A stretch of 21,724 bases of DNA from Ettlia oleoabundans (lineage: Eukaryota; Chlorophyta; Chlorophyceae; Chlamydomonadales). The translations under genes were made by a program, and so were the position numbers. Shown here piece by piece: positions 7,615-17,068 of this stretch. Location of the stretch: the NCBI GenBank assembly GCA_019693395.1, contig JAAMXP010000495.1:1-21724 (forward strand), in the 5' to 3' direction. The notes beneath the pieces were generated by a model that saw only the letters and a program-made list of their open reading frames with translations, did no database searches and was not told the DNA's origin. The number at the start of each line of letters is the position of its first letter. Positions within the stretch are counted from its first letter, which is position 1.

Positions 7615-10600
7615 TGGGCATGATGGAGGGATGAGTGTGCACACTGGACACGCTGCTGTCGGCTTGACGGGCCGCATGTAGCGGTTGGCAGTTGGGCCAT
7701 CTGGCAGGGAGGCAGCTGTGGAGTAACAACAGAAGGGATCTGTCAGTTGTCTACATTAGCAGGTTTTAGCATAGAAGTACCAGGGTTGTTGCTGGTTGGC
7801 CAACGACCTCACCAGTCTGACAGCCTTGGCGACGTCTGTGCAAAAGGTGTGGCCAAGCTTGCAGGTGGAGGCTGCGTTGATAGGGACCCCCGTGTTGACC
7901 TGGGGGGGAGGCGGCCTACGCGTGGGTGGCGGGGGCCTTGGCTTGGGTGGCGGGGGCCTTGGCTTGGGTGGCGGGCTCGGCCTGGGTGGCGGAGGTTTTG
8001 GCGCGGGAGGTGGGGGCCGTGGCGGAGGCTTTGGCCTGGGCGGTGGAGGGCGTGGCGATGGGGGCGGGTAGTGCCTGCAGTGGTCCGGAGGCCAAGGGGA
8101 GGACGGAGGCTGTTGGCATGCCGCTCTACTGGTTTCAGAGATTGAGGGGAACCAGTTGACAAAAAGCATGTGTTTGAGACAGTAGCAGCATGCTTCAGGC
8201 AGACTGGCAGGCCGGCAAGGGACAGCAAACGGGGGCGGCTCACTTGACGCCCGCGTTGACCAGGTGGATGGCGCAGTTGGGGTCTGCTATGCCCACCAGC
8301 CCATCGCAGTCACCGTCAATGCTAGCCAGGCAGGTGTCCTTGGTCTCCAGGCTGCCAGACACCTTGCGGCAGACTGACACTGATGCGGTGCCAGCCAGGG
8401 TGTTGGCCCCCCTGAAGCGGAACACCAAGCTGCTTGCTGCATGGCTGATACTGTGGCCGGGGGACATGGAGCCCAGCAGGTAGGTGAAGTCTGGGGAGTA
8501 GTTGTTGGTGCCAGCAAAGCTGTGCAGCTGCACGGCATTGGAGAAGCCGAAATCCAGCCCAGCGTCCGCACCCTCAGCTAACCTGGGGCAACAGTGGCGG
8601 TGGCGTAAGCGGCAGCAATAGCAAATTGAGCGGGGAAGATTGGCTGTATGTAAGCAAGGTAGGAGCTTATGTCATGACCTCGGGCGCCTTAAACGACAGG
8701 GGTTGCATTGGGCGTGTGGGCTGGGGGCTGGAAAGGCTTTGTTGCTGTCCGACAGGGGTTGCATTGGGCGTGTGGGCTGGGGGCTGGAAAGGCTTTGTTG
8801 CTGTCCGCAAGAGCAAGGTTTGGCATGGCAAGAAGGAGGCGCCCTCACCTGTAGCCCAAGAAGAGCGAGGCCTGCCCCTGCACCCAGCTGACATCGATCT
8901 TCACGCCGCTGTTTTGACTACGGGTCAAGGCATTCATGGTCAAAATACGTGTCTGGCCCGGGAGCAGGGAGTTGCCGTTGAGCAGCTGTGGTGCGAGCCA
9001 ACCCATCTGCCATGCGTGTGGCGTGTTAAAGCAGCGGTTAGCGCAGCAATAGCCTGCAGTGGGGAGGAGGGGTGGGAGGAGGCACCAGGGAAGGAAGGAG
9101 AGTAAGTGGCATAGTGCAGGAACTGGAGGCAGGCCTACAAGGGATCACAGCGTTATCCTGGCATGTGCATAGTTTGGGGCAGGCTGTTGCTCGGGATCAT
9201 GCACAACCTTCCCATTAAGTGCAGGCTACCATGGCCTCTTAGCTGGCCAGTAGCCTATCACCCGCAGGTATGCTGTCCACTGCCGCTCACCCATGGCGCA
9301 GCTGGTATCCCCGTACTCGTCCACAGCGCCAAAGGCATCCACAGACGCGGAGTGCCCCATGAACTGCACCAAGTTGGTTGGATGCAGGGGTGAGCCATGT
9401 CAGCGTAGTAATGAACAATTACGGGGTGGTAATCTGAGCCACTACCTTTATAGTGACTTATGTTGTGAGCAGGGCAGATTGCGGCAGATTGCGAGTAATG
9501 CACCTGGCAGGGTGGCGCAAAGACTGCTGAAATGTATGCACCATGCATGAGGTGGGCTTGCTGACTTGTGGGGCTCACCAGGTTGTGCCCTATCTCATGG
9601 AAAACTGACTGCGCGCTGGATGGCGATCCGCGGCTGGGCCCCATAAAGATATCGCCCTGGGTCCAGGTTGCACATGGGAAGGTGAAGTCGCAGCCAATGT
9701 ACCCAAGACCCACAAACCCGCAGGCTGTCCCCGGGGGAACTAGCAGCGCCCTGCAGGCGGGGGAGTCCCAATCATGAGGTGTGAGGTTCTGGTGGTTCCA
9801 CAATGCAGGTGCACGCAAAAGGCATCAAGGGGAGCTGTCCACATAGCCATGCCACCTAAGGCAACGAAATGTGGCAGTTAAAGACGTGCCAGCTGGAAGG
9901 CAGATAGCTCCAGTTGAAGGTGTACCCCTACTGCACTCCCAGCCCTGGGTGAGCCTTGCTGGCAACCGCTGTGCTACCCCAGCCAGAAGCCGCTGCCTAA
10001 ATGCAAATTACGTGCAGGATAGGCACCGCTCACTTGTAGAGGTAAGCATTGTGGTCTATGCCCAGCCCCATTGCCTTCTCCATGGCTGCCTCAAGCCAGC
10101 CGTTGAAGTCGTTGAAGTCGCAGTACTGGGAGTTGTAGGGTGAGCCCCACATGGAGATGCCCTGGCAGTCCAGCTTGAGCACTGGAGTCACCACAGTGTT
10201 TTGCCGGTTCATCAGCGACTGGTTGTGGCTGCAGGAGCGGAAGAGGCCTTCCAAAGTCTCTGATGGCCCAAGGCTGCTGGTATTCTCAAACACCACATGC
10301 TCCACGTCCTGTACAACAGCGCATGCAGGGCAGGGCGGCAGAGGCAGGGTGCTGGGGTTGTGATGCTATCCAGCCAGCTCTGAGAGAGGGAACGCCCAGT
10401 GGCGGGCCTTGCCGCCGTAGCGCCGTGGCTGCTCCCACTTTCTCTGCATTCTCTAGAGCTGCTCCATCCCTTGCTCACCTCCTTTGTGTACCAGGGTGCG
10501 GCGTGTTTGCCAGTGCCAGCTGGGTCCGGGCATCCCTCCAGCGAGATCGGCAGCACTAGGGTTGACACAGCGGGGGTGGCCACGGGAAGCTTCACTGTGG

Positions 10601-11394
10601 GCAACGTACTGCTGCCGCTCAGCTGCTGCAGACGGCGGCCCTTGCCATTCCCTCGCTGCGGGCGCCGCTTGCTGTCGCCGGCTTTGCCAGCGCTGCTCTT
10701 GCTGGTGGTGGTGCTGCTGCTGCTGGCAGTTCCCATTGCGGCGTCTGGGTGTGCTGGGTCACCGTCTATTGTCACGGATCTCACTGCAAAACGCGGTGTG
10801 TTGGTCTTGCTGCCTCCCATTGAGAGGCCGCCCAAGGCGATGCCGCCCAGCGTGACGTGCATGCCGGTGCGCAGGGAGTCCAGGTCCTGCCCTTCCAACT
10901 GATACACCTCTTGCTGGCCACCGTCGCTGCCGTCGGTTTTTAGATACACCTCTATGCTGGACTTAACTCCCTGCAACGGCAGCAAAGGGTCGACTACAAG
11001 GCTTGTTTGAGCGGTGCGGTGGGCGGGGCCCAAGTGGGGAGACGGGATAGCCAGAGAACAGAGTTGTTCCGTAGCCATCGCTGGCATCCACCGGCCACAA
11101 AGTAACACGGGTGTCCTTTGATTCCTGAGCAAATGCTGCCCGTCCAGGCGAAGGGTCGCAGTCCCCCGGTCCGCTGAGGTTGGCCACCTTATGCCCCCTC
11201 GCTTCAAGTATGCTGCTGAATCCCCCTCCAGGCCGTTTAAGCCCTGGAAAAGCCCTTACCTGATTGAAATTATCCTTAGAAAGCACGTAAACGCGGCCGG
11301 ACAGGGTAGGTCGCGAGCCGAGAAGCAGCTGGGAATGGGCCACAAGACAATGAGTGACCAAAGTCAGCAGGATGATCGCCACTCTGAACCGCAT
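7139..11394 (-). CDS. Secreted M11 (gametolysin-family) zinc metalloprotease with proline-rich linker and C-terminal Cys-rich modules
   Basis: Nine exons: 11394-11260, 10970-10479, 10308-10034, 9750-9579, 9363-9291, 9053-8849, 8582-8244, 8074-7813, 7492-7139; 768 residues, all introns GT-AG and in phase. M11 enzymes (volvocine gametolysin) cleave Pro/Hyp-rich cell-wall or matrix proteins. Order: signal peptide MRFRVAIILLTLVTHCLVAHS (1-21); propeptide with a Ser/Lys-rich spacer and dibasic site KGRR (155-158); catalytic domain with zinc site HEIGHNLFMGH (352-362; His 352, 356, 362, Glu 353) and Met-turn SCAM (M382); CC..RCFNTPHAWQMGWLAP (386-405 region) as in gametolysins; a beta-rich domain (450-563); Pro/Arg/Lys-rich hinge (565-621); two six-Cys modules (635-755). 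The zinc motif is split by an intron after HNL. The start at 11394 gives the cleanest signal peptide; an in-frame ATG lies at 11442. The acceptor of exon 8 could also be at 8129 (18 more residues). Family certain, natural substrate not. Confidence 0.93.
7571..7608. repeat. (TG)19 microsatellite in M11 protease intron 8
   Basis: Nineteen perfect TG units (CA on the coding strand) lie in the last intron, extended on the left by imperfect TGCG/TGTG sequence from about 7557. Confidence 0.98.
7924..7980 (-). repeat. 21-bp tandem repeats coding for the proline-rich hinge of the M11 protease
   Basis: Two identical 21-bp units (7924-7944 and 7945-7965) are followed by a third partial copy and by more degenerate copies up to about 8070. 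On the minus strand each unit codes for seven residues of the PPPPKPR type. The hinge between catalytic and Cys-rich parts has probably grown by unit duplication. Confidence 0.85.
8695..8806. repeat. Perfect 56-bp tandem duplication inside M11 protease intron 6
   Basis: Bases 8695-8750 and 8751-8806 are identical, beginning GACAGGGGTTGCATTGGG and ending TTGCTGTCC. The duplication lies fully inside the intron 8583-8848 and leaves both splice sites intact; full identity suggests it is recent. Confidence 0.95.
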
Positions 11395-12390
11395 ATTGAT
11401 ATTAGTAGAATCCTGAGGCTTGCGGAACGAATGAGTGCTCAAGTGGCTGCCATGGATGGGGCGACCGCAGGTTCCGCCCGCAGTAGCGTCAACGAGGATG
11501 AAAAAACAGACAATACAGGTATGTTTCGACTGAATAGCAAAGTATGACTACCACAGAAATATGGTTCGGCTTGCCATGCATCCCGGAAAAGTGCCCACGG
11601 CCCGGGGCTGCTGTGCAGCGTTTGTAATGAGGACCGGAGGTCTTTAAAGCAGCCGTAAATCAAACATGCTTTCTGTAAAACATGGTTCTACTGCGATAGG
11701 AGCGAACAATTGTCAGAGAATTTCTATCGCCTCACATCCGAGCAAGACCGAGGCATGGCCTTGCTGGTTGCAGGGGGTACTGGGTGGCGGGTGCTACCTA
11801 CCTCCTCCCAAGAGCCAGCAACCGTCGTTGTACTGGGGAGGAGCACTAATCCCGTTGACACCACTTTCTGCATACTTGGCATGCTCGGCATGTATGCAAA
11901 TTTGTTCTGCCAGTGCTTAGAGTGTGCAGCTTGCGGCTGTTTGCGATCAACAGTAGAATGTGGTTCATAGGCTGGCCCCGGGCTGCAATAATGGGCTGGT
12001 ATGGCGAGCTTTGTCCCAAACTTGCGTTCCGACCATTGCTCGAACAGTCTAGTGATGGTGGGCCTGCGTGGAACGGGTGTGGTTTCTGACGTGCAGCTCG
12101 GTAACGTACCGTCGCCGTGCAGTCAAGGTGCAACCCTTCTGATTGCACTGCAAAAACATGTGAGCTGCCATTTCAGACCAATCGGTTTACGGTAGATTTA
12201 TACAATTTGGCAACCCCACAGCTGCGCTGCAACATGCTATTTTTGGATACAGGAGGCGGTCAGCATGGCGGTCAGCACGACATGGCAGTCAGGGCTGGTT
12301 GCTTTGCTTCACTGTCCCTGGGCATATCTCTGCATCCGCATTGCCTGTGGTCACCAGGCCGTCCCTCTTTGCACAGGGTTCCCCTCGAGG
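11395..12390. promoter_or_regulatory. Divergent intergenic region between M11 protease and OST3
   Basis: About 1 kb between two divergent starts. It must hold both promoters and 5' UTRs. A TTTATACA at about 12197 lies 190 bases before the OST3 start and could be a weak TATA element. Short open frames in it show no family motif and no repeat or mobile element was seen. Confidence 0.45.
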
Positions 12391-14947
12391 ATGAGAGGGC
12401 GTGGCCTTGGCCGCGCGCTTGCCGCGCTCTTCCTGGTCGTCGCTTTCACTTCATCTGAGGCCAATGATGATAGCCAGGCGAGCCCACCGGCAGACTGCTC
12501 TTCACGATCAACTGGCGCCCGCCCCCTGCTGTGCCTTGCTGACCCTGCGATCATAGCTCATAACTCCTGGCATGCAGGTGCAGCGGCTGCTTGCGCTGCA
12601 GCGCAGTCACGGTGGGGTGATCGACCTAGACAAGAAGACATTTCAGGAGCTGCTGGTGGGCAAGTCGAGGCCTTATTCCGTCTTCCTCGTTGCGGGTGCG
12701 CTTATGACCGTGGGCGCGCTTTGCTGCGGGACGGGTTGCGGGAGTGGCAGGTCCCGGTGCGGCGGTGCCGCGACCCACCGTTGACCTGGCTGGGGCTTGC
12801 TCCCGCCAATATGCTGGTGCCTCTGCTGCCACCCACTATTGGCATGGCAATCTGCTTGCTGTCTGGCACCACAGATGCCAAGGACCTGCGCAGTCAAGGC
12901 AAACTGAAGCTGGGACAGCTAATGTCCGAGTTTAAGCTGGTGGCCAAGTCGTTTGCCGCCAACCATGCCGGCAAGCCCTCCGCTGGCAGCGTCTTCTTTG
13001 TGCGCATGGAATTCTCTAAAATGAAAGACTTGTTTGGCAGGTAATGGGTGATGATGCCGAGCGTTAATGGCAAACGGCGTAGGTTAATTGGAAGGCGGTG
13101 CGAGAATGGCAGCTGCATTAGTCTGGTTGGCGAGCAGCGCTCATGGCTGGCTGCCTGTGCCAACCTGAGAGGCTCCTGTTGCCATCCTGTGCCTTATATG
13201 TTATGTCAAGTAGCAGTCTACCTTCTCTGTCATGCCTTGACTCACGTTTCGTACGTTCTTGGGGCTCCCATCATGCCCTGCCTGTGCTGCAGGATGGGCA
13301 TCCAGGCGCTGCCATACCTGGCGCGCATCCCGCCTGGCCTGGCCATCACCGGCACTGGTGCCGTAACTCTGGGAAAGGAGGATATGATGTCCACAGCGAG
13401 CTACCCCTGGTCAGCTGAGGCTATTGCCGAGTGGGTGGTGGAGCGCAGCGGCGTGACGGTGGGCGAGATCAAACGGCCAACTCTGATCAGCACACGGTGC
13501 GCACACAGAGGCTGCGTGGATGTGTATGGGTGGGCGCGGCTGGGATGTGATGCGTAGTGTACAACATGCGGAGCATGATGTATCATGCCTGGTGGGCCTA
13601 ATAGATTTTCCTCATCCTTGTGCTGCAGCAGCAGCCTGACAGCCATGCTGTCCTCTTCACCTGCCTCTTTGAGACCCATTGCCCGCCTACCCATGCAGAC
13701 TGATGCCGCTGCTGTCGCTGGTTGTGCTAGGATGTGTGGCGCTCGTTGGTTATCAGCTTTACTATTCACCATTCATGCGCCAGCAGTGGCTCTACGCCTT
13801 GGGGGCCCTCACTATATACTGGTTCTCTGTGTCGGGTGTGTGGCCGCAGCATCCACCGTCGACAGCAGCATTAGCAGCAACTATCATGCGCATTCTGCTC
13901 TGCTATGAACCCCCTAGGGGTGTCAGGCGCTCGTGCCACCGCTAGGCTGAACAAAAAGCTGGCTTCTTGGCATTTGGGCCCGCAGGTGCCATGCGCCCAC
14001 AACAATTTCTGCATGGTTAGCTGCATTGAATACAACCTGTACTGCCGCAACGCAACAACGTGATGCGCAGCGCCGTTGCTTGCAGATGGCATATTGCAGC
14101 TGCCGGAATGGTCAGCAGGATCCCCTGCCTGCTGTTTCAGCCTTGTGCCGGCTCCCTATTTTGCCGCCGCAGGTGGCATGTTTAATATCATTCGGGGTGT
14201 GCCGTTGGTGGGTTATGACCACCGCAATCGGCGGAGCATGCTATTCATGCCCGGCCAAGGTGAGCAGGCAGCTGCCCGGGGTCAGGCTGCTGTGCAGGCG
14301 CTTCAGTAGCCTACTCACTCAGGTGGCCAAGGTTCTCCTCCTGCTGTCGTTGCTCCCGCGTGCAGGCCAGCTGGGCGCTGAGGGTTTCATCATGGGCTCA
14401 CTTTACACTGTTGTTGGCCTGGCGGTTGCGGCGCTCATCATACTCACGCCAAAGGTGGGTGAGGCCTTTCGCCTGGTTCATTTGCAATGGACAGAGGGTG
14501 GACTGCCAGCCTCGAGTTTTTATTTACTCCGCTGTAGAATCTACGTATTGAAGGTTTTGTGGTTGCACTCCCAGCTAGAGATAGCTGGAGGCGTATGTAA
14601 CCCCTGCTTCACAGCGCTGCCCACGTTGCAGATTAAAGACCCAAACTCGCAGCGTGTAGCTGCCTATGGAATCATTCTAGTGGCCTTCATGGCATTCAGG
14701 TGTGGCTTTGGGGCAGAGGTAGGGTTTCGGCTTCCGCGGATGCGGAGAGGCGAAGCTGGTTGCCAGGCTTGGCTCTGTGCAGGCTGGCAGGTTATTACTT
14801 TGTGCGTCCAACACGTTGTTATTGTCTCGCGTTGCATCAGACTTCTGCCAATGATATGCTGTTGGGCATGTTGGTCTGGCTTGCAGGTTGGTGTCCTCCA
14901 ACCACCTGTGGAAGACTGGCATGCACACTGACTGGTACCTCTTCTGA
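12391..14947 (+). CDS. OST3: OST3/OST6 subunit of the oligosaccharyltransferase complex (TUSC3/MAGT1 family)
   Basis: Nine exons: 12391-12477, 12578-12695, 12875-13040, 13293-13496, 13699-13835, 14173-14259, 14366-14454, 14632-14699, 14887-14947; 338 residues, the usual length. The protein is an ER-membrane subunit that helps the N-glycosylation enzyme reach acceptor sites. Seen: signal peptide (RALAALFLVVAFTSSEA, 8-24); lumenal thioredoxin-like domain with LLALQRSHGGVIDLD, RPYSVFLVADAKDL and FGRMGIQALPYL (30-135); four membrane segments near 194-211, 222-237, 274-292 and 304-318; VSGGMFNIIR and QLGAEGFIMGSLYTVVG, the strongest family signatures; C-terminal HLWKTGMHTDWYLF. The redox CxxC of yeast and animal members is absent (LRSQGKLKL at that place), as I recall for plant members. 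Intron 1 is GC-AG. A TGTAA follows 122 nt after the stop. Confidence 0.95.
12478..12577 (+). other. GC-AG intron in OST3
   Basis: The donor reads CAG/GCGAGC and the acceptor ATGCAG. It joins SSEANDDSQ to VQRLLALQ in phase 0, right at the end of the signal peptide region. No GT in the neighbourhood gives a continuous frame with the next exon. Confidence 0.75.
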
Positions 14948-15583
14948 GGGGCGCTAGCGCATTGCCACCTGGCAAATCCACACAGCACACCCACACAAGC
15001 TTGTGTCCTTGTATGGCAGCGCTGCCACCGCACTGGCAGAGATATATCTGCACTTTTAAGTTTTTCTGTGTAATGGGTCTTCTGCCCACGTTAAGCCCAA
15101 AGGCCTGAGGTAGGTTACTTGCTGGAAACTGTTGTTTGCTGCAGAGCACTGGCCTGCCAGTAGCAGAAACTAGATGGGGTTGGCAATCTACTATGCTGGC
15201 AGCCTGTGTGCTGAACATGGCAGTGTACGACATGCCAATACACCGTGATGAAGGGGCCGCCTTGAGGTGTGGTGGTGACTCAATGGACTGGCGCTATGCT
15301 ACCCGTCCCAACCTTCACCACGCACAGCACGCTCTCGTCATGCATATCATTTTGTTAGCCAATTTGAATCGAAGTTTGAGTCCTTAGTAGCTCATTGTAT
15401 TGATACCGCATATATTCATAACTTTCACAGCTCTAGAGCGGACCAGCAACCAGCCACCCAGGGGTGTGTTCCCAGTCAGGGCTGGCTTCCCCTTACTGTA
15501 CTACAAGCTTCATTGCGCTGCCAGCAGATTCTGCGAATTGACCGTATCCATCTGGATTGCTGGGCAACGAGTTCTCCATCACA
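14948..15583. other. OST3 3' UTR and bL9 promoter region
   Basis: The first 130 bases are OST3 3' UTR up to the TGTAA motif. The rest is 5' region of the bL9 gene, with an AT-rich ATATATTCATA-like stretch at about 15410-15420, some 170 bases before the start. No other gene was recognised. Confidence 0.5.
15069..15073 (+). terminator. Putative polyadenylation signal TGTAA of OST3
   Basis: TGTAA 122 nt after the OST3 stop codon (14945-14947), the typical chlorophyte poly(A) motif and spacing. Confidence 0.65.
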
Positions 15584-16383
15584 ATGTCGCGGGCGCAAAG
15601 AGCAGCCACCCAGCTGCTCGTCTTTGCCGGCAACCAGCTGCAACAATGGCGGGGAGCCAAGGCTGTGCCTACCAAGCTCACGGTTGAGCTGCTGAAGGTG
15701 GGTGGTGCACGGCTCCGCCGCCCTCGCCACTCCTTTTGGTGCTGACCACCGCCTTGGCTGCAACCCTCCACCTCATGGCTTGGTATTTCACTGTGCAGGA
15801 TGTGGCAGGAGTAGGTGATGCTGGGCAGTTAGTGCGGATAAATCATGGCTATGCCCGCAACTTCCTTGTCCCCAACCGGCTGGCTGTGGCGCTGGCACGG
15901 CCACGTCGCCGGCGCCAAGCCGCCGCAACTCAGGCGGTTAGCAGCAGCAGCACATGGGAGCATGACACAGGATCAACCCAAAGCACTCCTTCTCAACAAA
16001 TCCTAGAGAAGCAGCAGCAGCAGTTTGATAAGCTCATAGAGACACTGACACGCGCGACCCTGGTGAGGGATGGTGCAAGGTGTGCGTCGCTTGCCTCTCT
16101 CATCGCCTGCTTGCTCCCGGTCGCAAGCTTGCCGAAGCATGTCTAGCCAATTGCGATGTGTTGGATTTGTGATTTCTAAAAGTAACTGATTGCATATTGC
16201 ACGTGCTGGTACTGTTTGCAGACGCTGAAGCGGCGTACCAAGGATGGGCAGATGCTTGAGCAGCCGCTGCAGGCAGAAGACATTGCAGGTATGGCAACTT
16301 GTTGGTGCACCTGCCAATGCTGAAAAATTTTGAGCATAGTTGCCGACTTCGCAGCTTTCGGCAAGTGAAGAACTCTGCCAGTT

Positions 16384-16416
<33 letters not shown>

Positions 16417-16661
16417 ATGGAAACATTCTCGCTGCGCATCACCTGTTGACTCACATCCCTCGCACCTGTCTCTGCCTTGCCTCCCACTATCGGACCCCTG
16501 CAGAGGCTGTTGCACGGCAGTTGCGAATACAACTTGTGCCCGACATGGTTGACCTAGCGGGCGACGTGCTGAGCGTGGTTGGGGAGTACCGCCTGCCCCT
16601 TAAATTGGAACTTGCTAGCGGCGAACGTGCAATGCTGGATGTCAGTGTGTCATCCACTTGA
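15584..16661 (+). CDS. Ribosomal protein bL9, organellar (probably mitochondrial)
   Basis: Exons 15584-15697, 15799-16062, 16222-16288 and 16504-16661 give 200 residues; all introns GT-AG and in phase. bL9 is a two-domain protein of the large subunit of bacterial-type ribosomes. The signature lies at residues 32-66: LTVELLKDVAGVGDAGQLV then INHGYARNFLVPNRLA, equal to the bacterial GDVV.VKDGYARNFLIP block. A long linker follows (RPRRRRQ, a Ser/Gln-rich stretch and KQQQQ), then a C-terminal domain (EDIAEAVARQLRI, VGEYRLPLKLELASGERAMLDV). The first 25 residues (MSRAQRAATQLL, QWRGAKAVP) lack acidic residues and carry Arg, Ala and Gln, like a mitochondrial presequence. The plastid is the alternative, less likely because there is no Ser/Thr-rich leader. 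No TGTAA was found downstream. Confidence 0.92.
16385..16408. repeat. (CTG)8 microsatellite in bL9 intron 3
   Basis: Eight perfect CTG units inside the third intron (16289-16503). A shorter CAG run at 16011-16023 in exon 2 codes for part of a Gln tract. Confidence 0.95.
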
Positions 16662-17068
16662 GCTGTTACACCAGCTGCGGTGGTTCATTGCGGGGAGGTG
16701 CAGGCTGTGTTGCGCAAGCCATAGGCAAGGTCTGAACCTGTGCCGCCAACAACCACTTTCTATCAATTTTGTCCAAACATGTCGTCTTTGTTTTCAACAT
16801 GGGTTGCCATTTTTAACACGTGCTGGTCACAGTTTAGGCTAGTAAACAGCTTGCAGGTCTCACAGCAGCCTTGCCGTCCAGTCAGCGGCGCAATCCGCCT
16901 GCCAGCTGGCAGTCCTGAGCTTGTCCCGCTTCCTATCAATAATTGCCAGCTCCGGAGAGGTGTCCAAGCAGCAGTTCCATATTGCTCTCAGGCGTCCCAT
17001 AGGCCTATCTACTTGCAGAACCCCTCCCGCCCATGCGCAGCCTTTGAACTTGCTGAGCTGTGGGACGC
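16662..17068. other. bL9 3' UTR and promoter region of the MYSM1-like gene
   Basis: 407 bases without a recognisable gene. No TGTAA occurs on the plus strand. An additional 5' non-coding exon of the next gene cannot be excluded. Confidence 0.45.

Noticed and set aside
7900..8074. Pherophorin or extensin gene
   Set aside because: The Pro-rich codons are in phase with the M11 protease exons on both sides and are its hinge.
8626..9105. 159-codon plus-strand frame
   Set aside because: It is antisense to protease exon 6 and crosses the 56-bp duplication; no family motif.
9781..9818. Exon of the M11 protease extended upstream to include NLTPHDWDSPAC
   Set aside because: Only the acceptor at 9751 fits the phase-2 donor at 10034 and joins LYK directly to ALLVPPGTACGF.
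10212..11207. 331-codon minus frame taken as one exon
   Set aside because: It runs through introns; the proper exons 10970-10479 and 10308-10034 carry the family sequence, the latter in another frame.
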